This document shows, one piece after another, positions 1-4,598 of a DNA stretch of 5,948 nt (its first letter is position 1; each line of letters opens with the position of its first letter). The translations under genes and the position numbers were made by a program. The notes beneath the pieces are model-generated. The model was not told the origin of the DNA, made no database searches, and worked only from the letters and a program-made list of their open reading frames with translations. This stretch comes from Candidatus Thorarchaeota archaeon SMTZ1-83. GTDB taxonomy: Archaea; Asgardarchaeota; Thorarchaeia; Thorarchaeales; Thorarchaeaceae. Location: contig LRSK01000109.1 in assembly GCA_001563325.1 (NCBI GenBank), positions 1-5,948 of the forward strand. Direction: 5' to 3'.

Positions 1-471
1 GGCCATCGTAAATTCGTGCCGTGAGGTATCAGCTTAAGTGCTGCAACGAATGAGATCCCTGCCACCTAGTTGCCAGCCGGGGGCTTCGGCCCTGTCGGGG
101 CACACTAGGGGGACCGCCAGCGAGAAGCTGGAGGAAGGTGGGGGCCACGGTAGGTCCGTATGCCGCGATATGGGCGGGGCCACACGCGTGCTACAATGGC
201 AAGGACAATGCGTTACGACACCGAAAGGTGAAGTCAATCGCGAAACCTTGTCGTAGTTGGGATCGGGGGTTGGAACTCACCCCCGTGAACCTGGAATCCC
301 TAGTATCCGCGTGTCACTATCGCGCGGAGAATACGTCCCTGCTTCTTGCACACACCGCCCGTCGCTCCATGCGAGCTGGTTCTGGGTGAGGCGTTATCCT
401 AGGGGTGATTACGAATCTGGGGCTAGCAAGTAGGGAGAAGTCGTAACAAGGTATCCGTAGCGGAAGCTGCG

Positions 472-506
472 GATGGAAGAGGATGAGAGTTCCTCATCTT
501 CCATCA
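472..506 (+). other. Extra hairpin inserted between helix 45 and the anti-SD of 16S rRNA
   Basis: The usual 16S ending is helix 45, then GGATCACCTCCT. Here helix 45 ends at 474, GG follows at 475-476, about 30 extra nt occupy 477-506, and only then does ATCACCTCCT appear. The extra piece is self-complementary: GATGGAA (472-478) pairs with TTCCATC (499-505), and GATGAG (482-487) pairs with CTCATC (493-498) around the loop AGTTC, leaving GAG (479-481) bulged. A register-shifted fold pairs GAGGA (479-483) with TCCTC (491-495) and instead bulges ATC (496-498). The outermost three bases, 472-474, are also the last strand of helix 45, so full zipping of the hairpin competes with helix 45. It could be an rRNA expansion helix, a processing signal, or an excised insert; the sequence does not decide which. 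Confidence 0.85.
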
Positions 507-516
507 ATCACCTCCT
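507..516 (+). promoter_or_regulatory. Anti-Shine-Dalgarno tail of 16S rRNA
   Basis: ATCACCTCCT is the conserved 3' tail that pairs with ribosome binding sites. It is intact, but displaced about 30 nt from helix 45 by the inserted hairpin. The permease gene at 3339 has AAGGAGGT 7 nt before its start, complementary to this tail, which supports its use in translation. Confidence 0.85.
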
Positions 517-520
517 AAGT

Positions 521-542
521 TTTCTATCCTTAGGGGTAGAAG
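521..542 (+). other. Hairpin in the 16S 3' trailer
   Basis: TTCTATCC (522-529) pairs with GGGTAGAA (534-541), with one U-G pair, around the loop TTAG; a further T521-G542 wobble is possible. It begins 4 nt after the 16S tail and follows a short T run (520-523). It may help 3' processing or termination of the rRNA transcript. The usual archaeal processing stem needs the 5' leader, which is outside the window, so it cannot be tested here. Confidence 0.5.
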
Positions 543-549
543 CAGCTTG

Positions 550-575
550 TGTTGCGGTCCTTCGGGACTGCAATA
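550..575 (+). other. UUCG-capped hairpin in the 16S trailer
   Basis: TTGCGGTCC (552-560) pairs with GGACTGCAA (565-573) around an exact TTCG loop (561-564). Two further outer pairs, including one wobble, give about 11 bp in all. C(UUCG)G loops are exceptionally stable in RNA, so this is very likely a structured part of the rRNA precursor or of a trailer RNA. There is no run of T after it, so it does not look like a simple intrinsic terminator. Confidence 0.55.
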
Positions 576-624
576 GAGGTACGGGCCTTAACGACGGGAT
601 AGCGGTGCAAAAGGAACTAGATTC

Positions 625-682
625 CCCAGCGCCAGATTGGCACTTGCCCTGACTCATGCTGCTGAGCACCCTTTCATTCTTG
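625..682 (+). repeat. Dispersed intergenic repeat, copy A (degenerate)
   Basis: The right half matches the other copies: TTGCCCT (643-650 region), then GCTGAGCACCCTTTCATT (661-678), of which 17 bases are identical in sequence to copy D at 4567-4583. The left half, AGAAGCAGAGGCGGCGGT in copies C and D, is not recognisable here. It lies in the 16S trailer region, in the same orientation as the others. Confidence 0.6.
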
Positions 683-944
683 TCCCAATCTTTGGACATA
701 CTATCCAAGGCAGTTCTCATTTCCTTCACAATACTGCCCTGCTCCATAACTCTCATCCGTGACAGGACCACTCTCCTTGGGTTGGACTGCCTGACGAGGT
801 GTGGCTAGGTTGGCATCAGTGACATTGTATTTGACTGTGCTTGTTATCAGCTAATGCCGTTTTTCATTGCAAAGAATAATCTGCAAGGGGAAGTGAATCT
901 ATTTGATAGAATAGTGCTAAGAACTTCGCCGTGGTGTTGAAATC

Positions 945-1565
945 ATGTTGATCCAAATTGAGTTATTTCCAACACTTGAAATCGGATGGCTTAATGGCTG
1001 GAATCTCCTTGTCGTGCTGTACTTGGCATATGGCTTATTACTTCTCATCTTTCCCAGAGAAGCGGTACACAGGCTCTATAAGTACAGCAGGTCCAGTTGG
1101 AACAGAAGACACAGAGCATTCTACGCGGTAGAAAGAGTATTACTCGCTGTCTATTTGATCATAGTGATCTTTTCTCCACTCAAGATTGGTTCCTATGTAT
1201 TCCCTATTGGACTTGTTCTGTTTTCCTTTGGTCTGACGGGGTTTATCATCGCGTTATTCAACTTCAAGAACACTCCGCTTGACCAGCCAGTTACCAGAGG
1301 GCTCTATAGAGCATCACGCCATCCCCAAATAGTTATGTTGTTCATTGCAGGTTGCGGGATTGGAATTGCCCTTGGTTCGTTGCTTGTAATATTCCTCCAG
1401 ATAATCGCATCATTCTTTGGAAGGTCCAGAATTCTGATGGAGGAGAAAGCATGTCTAGAACAGTATGGCAACTCATACCGGCTTTATATGGAGCATGTGC
1501 CCAGATATGTTCTGATTAAGACACACATGAAGGAAGAGAATCGAAAACTAGGGATCCAAGAGTAA
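945..1565 (+). CDS. Membrane methyltransferase of the ICMT/PEMT (isoprenylcysteine or phospholipid methyltransferase) family
   Basis: A 206-residue integral membrane protein. Hydrophobic segments lie at about residues 19-36, 63-79, 84-106 and 128-158. The C-terminal half carries the family pattern: a G-L-Y-R-x-x-R-H-P block with RHP at 125-127, then a Glu pair at 166-167 after the last membrane helix, then L-x-x-Y-G-x-x-Y (171-178) and V-P-R-Y (185-188). In characterised relatives these parts bind S-adenosylmethionine and close over it at the membrane face. Family members methylate prenylated C-terminal cysteines, phospholipids or other lipophilic acceptors; the substrate here cannot be read from sequence. 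Length is usual for the family. The ATG at 945 is the first start and has GGTG 8 nt upstream as a weak ribosome site. The gene stands alone, with 16S behind it and a 272-base gap after it. I am sure of the family but not of the reaction. Confidence 0.85.
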   Translation: MLIQIELFPTLEIGWLNGWNLLVVLYLAYGLLLLIFPREAVHRLYKYSRSSWNRRHRAFYAVERVLLAVYLIIVIFSPLKIGSYVFPIGLVLFSFGLTGFIIALFNFKNTPLDQPVTRGLYRASRHPQIVMLFIAGCGIGIALGSLLVIFLQIIASFFGRSRILMEEKACLEQYGNSYRLYMEHVPRYVLIKTHMKEENRKLGIQE

Positions 1566-1690
1566 TGATAAGATCTATGCACACATCTCTAGTGTACTCT
1601 TAAGTCTAGCAGCTGCGATTTGAATGTGCTACGAATGCTACTCAGTGACTCCGGTTGTCCTTCGTGTGGTCCTTTCTTCACTCCTTTACC

Positions 1691-1775
1691 TTCTAAGGTG
1701 AAGAGAAGTAGAGGCGGCAGTGATAGAGAGATTGGGGATTTGCCCTCCCGCATTGGTGAGCACTCTTTCATCTTG
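1691..1775 (+). repeat. Dispersed intergenic repeat, copy B
   Basis: Starts with TCTAAGGT (1692-1699), shared with copy D, then AGAAGTAGAGGCGGCAGT (1704-1721), which differs by two bases from the 18-base block identical in copies C and D. It continues with GATAGAG and ATTGGGG (shared with copy C) and ends with GCATTGGTGAGCACTCTTTCAT (about 1750-1771), close to copies A and D. It fills most of the 272-base gap between the two methyltransferase genes. I see no flanking target-site duplication. Confidence 0.75.
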
Positions 1776-1809
1776 ATGCTGCCCAAAATCGAAATGCCCA
1801 TATCTAACC

Positions 1810-1823
1810 TCAATGCGCATTGA
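1810..1823. promoter_or_regulatory. 14-bp perfect palindrome upstream of the class I methyltransferase
   Basis: TCAATGCGCATTGA reads the same on both strands and ends 14 nt before the ATG at 1838. A dyad this close to the start is a plausible binding site for a dimeric regulator or an element of the 5' leader. No clear TATA box is present, though CATATCTAA lies just upstream (about 1798-1806). Function is inferred from position only. Confidence 0.4.
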
Positions 1824-1837
1824 AACGTCGTGGCAAG

Positions 1838-2368
1838 ATGTCTATATCTGACACAATACGGTTCAAGATGATCTCTTTCATGCATGGAACCCTGTATCGA
1901 CTTTTCGTTGACCCGATGAGAATGCTGCATGATGCCGGACTTGAATTGGGTCAGACGGTTCTCGAAGTTGGTTTCGGTCCTGGTTTCTTCACCCTCCCCG
2001 CAGCAAGGATTGTGGGCGGTCATGGTCACGTCTATGCGATTGACATCAACAGAGTGGCTATCGAGAATTTACGACAGAAGATTAAGGCAAGAAGTATAGA
2101 GAACATAGAGGTCAAGATGGTTGACGCGAGCGACACCAAGCTTCCGCGCTCTTCTGTCGATACCGCTTTTCTCTTTGGTGTGATTCACGCATTTGACGAC
2201 ATAGCTTCAGTGATGCAGGAGATGCATCGGGTCCTAAAGGATGGTGGCATGCTATCTATCCAAAGAGGTCGATGGTCAAAGGAGAGAATCGTCGCAGCTA
2301 CAACCGAGAGCGGGCTATTTAGTTTCAGGCATAGCAAAGGGAGAGTCCTTAGATTTCGAAAAGTCTGA
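1838..2368 (+). CDS. Class I SAM-dependent methyltransferase (Methyltransf_11/25-like)
   Basis: A 176-residue soluble Rossmann-fold methyltransferase. After a basic helical N-terminus (1-30), residues 41-52 form motif I, V-L-E-V-G-F-G-P-G-F-F-T, the glycine-rich S-adenosylmethionine loop. A-I-D-I (67-70) ends the second strand, with Asp69 expected to bind the ribose. V-D-A-S (95-98) is the adenine-binding acidic motif, F-L-F-G-V-I-H (111-117) is motif IV, and R-V-L-K-D-G-G (131-137) is the usual turn before the last strands. The C-terminus (G-L-F-S-F ... R-V-L-R-F) matches how short archaeal relatives end, so the gene looks complete. The acceptor substrate is unknown. I chose ATG 1838, giving an M-S-I-S start typical of relatives; a TTG at 1820 would add six residues and fall inside the palindrome. 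No strong ribosome site is present, so a leaderless or weakly initiated mRNA is possible. Confidence 0.88.
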   Translation: MSISDTIRFKMISFMHGTLYRLFVDPMRMLHDAGLELGQTVLEVGFGPGFFTLPAARIVGGHGHVYAIDINRVAIENLRQKIKARSIENIEVKMVDASDTKLPRSSVDTAFLFGVIHAFDDIASVMQEMHRVLKDGGMLSIQRGRWSKERIVAATTESGLFSFRHSKGRVLRFRKV

Positions 2369-2465
2369 CAACAGGACATTGGCCTCTCAGTCATATCCAC
2401 AGATCGATTCAAGCAGTGTCATATTGACTCAACTGCTTCCTCTGTAAGTATTTCATTGAATTTGC

Positions 2466-2540
2466 GAGAAGCAGAGGCGGCGGTGATAGAGTATTGGGGG
2501 ATTGCTCATTGTCCTCCGCTGCGCACCCTATCCTCTTGCA
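2466..2540 (+). repeat. Dispersed intergenic repeat, copy C
   Basis: Contains AGAAGCAGAGGCGGCGGT (2467-2484), identical over 18 bases to copy D, then GATAGAGTATTGGGGGATTG, close to copy B. The right half (GTCCTCCGCTGCGCACCCTATCCTCTTG, about 2511-2538) is recognisable but diverged. The copy lies between the convergent ends of the class I methyltransferase (+) and the ABC permease (-). Confidence 0.7.
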
Positions 2541-2574
2541 CAGTTCCAGAGAGATTGTCTTCTTCATGAAGTTT

Positions 2575-3339
2575 CTACTCTCGTTTCCTGATAATCTCAT
2601 GAAACTTGAGGCTTAGATACAAGAACAACAGACCCGTTACGAAGAGGGCGATGATACTTGCTCCTAATGGAATGCTGAAGGACTCAACACCTAGTCCCCC
2701 GCGAACCAGAATCAGCGTGTGCGTTAAGGGTGATAGATATGCAGCAACCTGACCTATGACTGGCAGTTCCCCAATGGGAATGAAGACCCCGCTAATAAAG
2801 AGAAGTGGAATCCTGACAAAGTTGAGAGGCATCATGATGTTACCCACTGATTCAGTGGGAACTGACGCGAACATGATTCCCATGGCCGCAAACGCAAAAC
2901 ATGAGAGGATGATGCCAAGAGCTAGTGCAGCCGCATTCATGACTTCGACTGGGAACAGCAGGGTGCCAATCAAGAGGGGGACGATTGACACGAAGAAACC
3001 AAAGAAGATTCCTGCCATTGTCTTTCCCAAGAGTACAGAGAAGAGTGACATAGGGGCAGATAGGTAGCGATCGAATGTCTTTGTCCTTCTTTCAAGGGGG
3101 ATGACAACCGGACCGACAGTTGATGAAGCCCAGAACACAGTCTGTGAGAGTAGAATGGGGAGCGACTGCATAGAACTTAGATTTCTTCCAACTGTGAAGG
3201 TGAAGAAGAGGGCGATAGGGAATAAGACTCCAAACATCAACGAAGGTGGTGTCAAATAATACGTTCTCATGTCTTTCCACGCTATTGCCCAAGCTCTAGC
3301 GGATTCCTTCCTCAGTCTATCTAGTCCCAATTGAATCAA
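2575..3339 (-). CDS. ABC-2 type transporter permease (DrrB/NodJ-like export subunit)
   Basis: A 254-residue membrane protein with six hydrophobic segments, at about residues 33-50, 62-82, 105-130, 138-160, 174-190 and 226-245. This is the ABC-2 exporter fold that pairs with a separate ATPase. The segment F-I-S-G-V-F-I-P-I-G-E-L-P (181-193) followed by Y-L-S-P-L-T-H (201-207) is the family signature before the last periplasmic-side loop. The short helix with W-K-D-M-R-T-Y-Y (21-28) before the first membrane helix is the usual amphipathic coupling region. Start: TTG at 3339-3337, preceded at a 7-nt gap by AAGGAGGT (3354-3347), the best ribosome site in the window. The start overlaps the end of the ATPase gene by 4 nt, which indicates translational coupling. 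Relatives export drugs, lipids or polysaccharides; the substrate here is unknown. Confidence 0.93.
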   Translation of the reverse strand: MIQLGLDRLRKESARAWAIAWKDMRTYYLTPPSLMFGVLFPIALFFTFTVGRNLSSMQSLPILLSQTVFWASSTVGPVVIPLERRTKTFDRYLSAPMSLFSVLLGKTMAGIFFGFFVSIVPLLIGTLLFPVEVMNAAALALGIILSCFAFAAMGIMFASVPTESVGNIMMPLNFVRIPLLFISGVFIPIGELPVIGQVAAYLSPLTHTLILVRGGLGVESFSIPLGASIIALFVTGLLFLYLSLKFHEIIRKRE

Positions 3340-4337
3340 TGGCTAGACCTCCTTGATTTGACTGAACCTCGTCTTTCTGACGACTTTCCAGAACCCTTCG
3401 TTCTTTCGACAATCTCCTCTCCTGTCATCTCAAGGAACACATCCTCCAGACTGGGACCGAGAGTATTGATGCTTAGAAGTCGTAGGTCTTTTCTCTCTGA
3501 ATACTGAAAGACTCCTGTGAGCACTTCAGGTGGATGAAGGGTCAGTAGTCTAAGCATGTTGCCTCGTTTCTGAACTCCTCGAACTCCTTGTAGCTCCTCC
3601 AGATCTTTCACTAGATGTGAGCTGCTACTTTCAAAGACAACCTCCACGGAATGAACTCGATCCATTGCTTGCTTCAACCGTTCAGGTGTGTCAACAGTAG
3701 CAATTCTACCTTGACTAATGATTGCCACCCGGTTGCAGAGACTACTTGCTTCGGCCATATTGTGGGTAGTCAAGAAGATCGTTGTGCCACTGGAGTTCAA
3801 TTTCATGATCAGCTCATGAATCACCCTCACGCTTTGAACATCCAATGCGGTCGTCGGTTCATCAAGAAATAGTACACTTGCATCGTTGACAAGAGCCATT
3901 GCAATAGTCAATCGTCGTTTCATTCCTCCTGAGAAACCCCTAACAATCTCATGACGAACATCCTGTAGGCCAAATAGCTCAAGGAGCTCTTTTGCCTTTT
4001 GCAGGCGTCTATCCTTGGAAAGGCCGTAGAGTTTTCCCGTGAAGATAAGATTCTCTTGTGCGGACAGGTCAAGATACACGTTTGAGATGTCTGTCACTAC
4101 TCCCATCTGTTCCTTCGCCGCAAAGGCTTGCTTCTGGATATCATTGCCCATAATCTGAGCCGACCCTTCGGTGGGAGTCGATATGCATGTCAGCATCCTG
4201 GTTGTGGTCGTCTTCCCGGCACCATTAGGACCAAGGAAACCGAAGATTTCGCCTTGCGACACGGAGAAACAGATATGATCGACGGCCATCAGATCCCCGA
4301 AGGATTTTGTCAGATCATTCACTTCTATTGCGTACAT
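3336..4337 (-). CDS. ABC transporter ATP-binding protein (DrrA-like, ABC-2 exporter ATPase)
   Basis: A 333-residue cytoplasmic ATPase that powers the permease encoded next. Motifs in order: Walker A G-P-N-G-A-G-K-T at 36-43, signature F-S-G-G-M at 135-139 (family norm LSGGM/Q), Walker B V-L-F-L-D-E at 155-160 with catalytic Glu160, D-loop A-L-D at 164-166, and switch His192 in T-T-H-N. The Q-loop position reads G-V-V-T-D-I-S-N-V-Y, so the usual Gln is Asp83. Residues 229-309 form the C-terminal accessory domain typical of DrrA-type proteins, ending L-G-P-S-L-E-D-V-F-L-E-M-T-G; a basic Ser/Lys/Arg tail (312-333) follows. The start is ATG 4337 with GAGGAG 12 nt upstream; a TTG one codon earlier is less likely. 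The promoter region holds a 20-bp palindrome. The substrate is unknown; drug or lipid export is the family norm. Confidence 0.95.
   Translation of the reverse strand: MYAIEVNDLTKSFGDLMAVDHICFSVSQGEIFGFLGPNGAGKTTTTRMLTCISTPTEGSAQIMGNDIQKQAFAAKEQMGVVTDISNVYLDLSAQENLIFTGKLYGLSKDRRLQKAKELLELFGLQDVRHEIVRGFSGGMKRRLTIAMALVNDASVLFLDEPTTALDVQSVRVIHELIMKLNSSGTTIFLTTHNMAEASSLCNRVAIISQGRIATVDTPERLKQAMDRVHSVEVVFESSSSHLVKDLEELQGVRGVQKRGNMLRLLTLHPPEVLTGVFQYSERKDLRLLSINTLGPSLEDVFLEMTGEEIVERTKGSGKSSERRGSVKSRRSSH
3347..3354 (-). promoter_or_regulatory. Strong Shine-Dalgarno site for the ABC permease
   Basis: On the minus strand AAGGAGGT lies inside the last codons of the ATPase gene, 7 nt before the TTG start at 3339. 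It is complementary to the ACCTCCT tail of the 16S gene in this window. It decides in favour of the TTG start and supports coupled translation of the pair. Confidence 0.8.
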
Positions 4338-4414
4338 CAATCAACCCTTCTCCTCAGATTCCATAATCTCGCAGGATTCAATGACGATGGATTCTTCCTG
4401 CAGAATGAACTACA

Positions 4415-4439
4415 CAATATAATGAATCTTGATTCATTA
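4415..4439 (-). promoter_or_regulatory. Promoter with a 20-bp palindromic operator for the ABC exporter
   Basis: TAATGAATCTTGATTCATTA (4420-4439) is a perfect inverted repeat: two 9-bp arms around a central TT. On the minus strand a TATA-like box, TTATATTG (4422-4415), overlaps its downstream edge, and a second candidate, CTTTTAAT, lies just upstream (about 4444-4437). From the first box, transcription would begin near 4390, about 50 nt before the ATPase start. A dyad across the BRE/TATA would let a dimeric repressor block TBP/TFB binding, as is usual for archaeal regulators of efflux systems. No regulator gene is in the window. Confidence 0.55.
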
Positions 4440-4500
4440 AAAGCAAATCGGTGTGCAAAGACCGTCATTATGCGAAGCGAACACAAATGCCTAAAATTCC

Positions 4501-4588
4501 CTCTAAGGTAGACAGAAGCAGAGGCGGCGGTTGCTCAGCAATTGGCGGATTGCCCTACTCGCATTGCTGAGCACCCTTTCATTTTGCA
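4501..4588 (+). repeat. Dispersed intergenic repeat, copy D (most complete, forms a hairpin)
   Basis: Runs from CTCTAAGGT (4501-4509) through AGAAGCAGAGGCGGCGGT (4514-4531) to GCTGAGCACCCTTTCATT (4567-4584). Only this copy has a perfect 11-bp inverted repeat, TGCTCAGCAAT (4532-4542) and ATTGCTGAGCA (4563-4573), with a 20-nt spacer that itself contains GGC/GCC arms. It lies in the gap between the divergent ABC exporter and ferritin genes. Confidence 0.75.
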
Positions 4589-4598
4589 GTAGTCTATC

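Larger units (their letters stand above)
1..516 (+). rRNA. 16S ribosomal RNA, 3' part (5' end outside window)
   Basis: This is the last third of the small-subunit rRNA, which supplies the decoding site and the anti-Shine-Dalgarno tail. Visible landmarks are the CAACGA region near 44, the ACACGCGTGCTACAATGG block at about 181-199, the decoding-site strand CACACCGCCCGTC at 351-363, the AAGTCGTAACAAGG block at about 438-451 (A438/A439 correspond to the decoding adenines 1492/1493 of E. coli), and helix 45 at 453-474 with its GGAA tetraloop at 462-465, normally dimethylated by KsgA/Dim1. The tail ATCACCTCCT lies at 507-516. Signature positions look archaeal. The oddity is an extra 30 nt or so (477-506) between helix 45 and the tail, listed separately. 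No tRNA-Ala or 23S follows, so the gene appears unlinked. The exact mature 3' end is inferred from the usual position just after CCTCCT. Confidence 0.97.
517..944. other. Gene-free region between 16S rRNA and the first protein gene
   Basis: These 428 bases hold the two trailer hairpins and a degenerate copy of the dispersed repeat. I find no tRNA cloverleaf, no 23S or 5S start, and no convincing protein gene. A minus-strand open frame over 771-508 encodes a helical, charged stretch near its start (about 770-670), but it runs antisense through the rRNA trailer hairpins to the anti-SD, so I do not call it. Nothing else is recognisable between about 690 and 944 apart from AT-rich sequence at about 865-915 that may hold the promoter of the next gene. 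Confidence 0.6.

Noticed and set aside
38..389. Two plus-strand open frames and one minus-strand frame (34-237) within the first 400 bases
   Set aside because: They lie wholly inside highly conserved 16S rRNA sequence and have no protein-like features.
508..771. Minus-strand open frame with a charged helical start (M-E-Q-G-S-I-V-K-E-M-R)
   Set aside because: It runs through a repeat copy and both rRNA trailer hairpins up to the anti-SD. It has no ribosome site, and its C-terminal half looks random. A gene remnant at 670-771 cannot be excluded.
517..944. tRNA-Ala or 5S gene after 16S
   Set aside because: I searched by eye for cloverleaf arms, GTTCGA-like T-loops and 5S signatures on both strands and found none.
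1820..1837. Upstream TTG start for the class I methyltransferase
   Set aside because: It would lie inside the 14-bp palindrome and add six residues not seen in typical relatives; ATG 1838 fits better.
1589..2029. Minus-strand open frame of 146 codons
   Set aside because: It is antisense to the well-supported class I methyltransferase and crosses repeat copy B; the composition is not protein-like.
2241..2447. Plus-strand open frame past the methyltransferase end, suggesting a frameshift
   Set aside because: The methyltransferase frame ends naturally with a family-like C-terminus at 2368, and the other frame shows no continuation of the domain.
2562..2571. Palindrome CTTCATGAAG just after the permease stop as a terminator
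   Set aside because: It is short, has no loop and no following T run on the transcript; it could be chance.
625..4588. CRISPR array formed by the repeated blocks
   Set aside because: The copies are 0.8-2 kb apart, diverged and not separated by uniform spacers; no cas genes are present.
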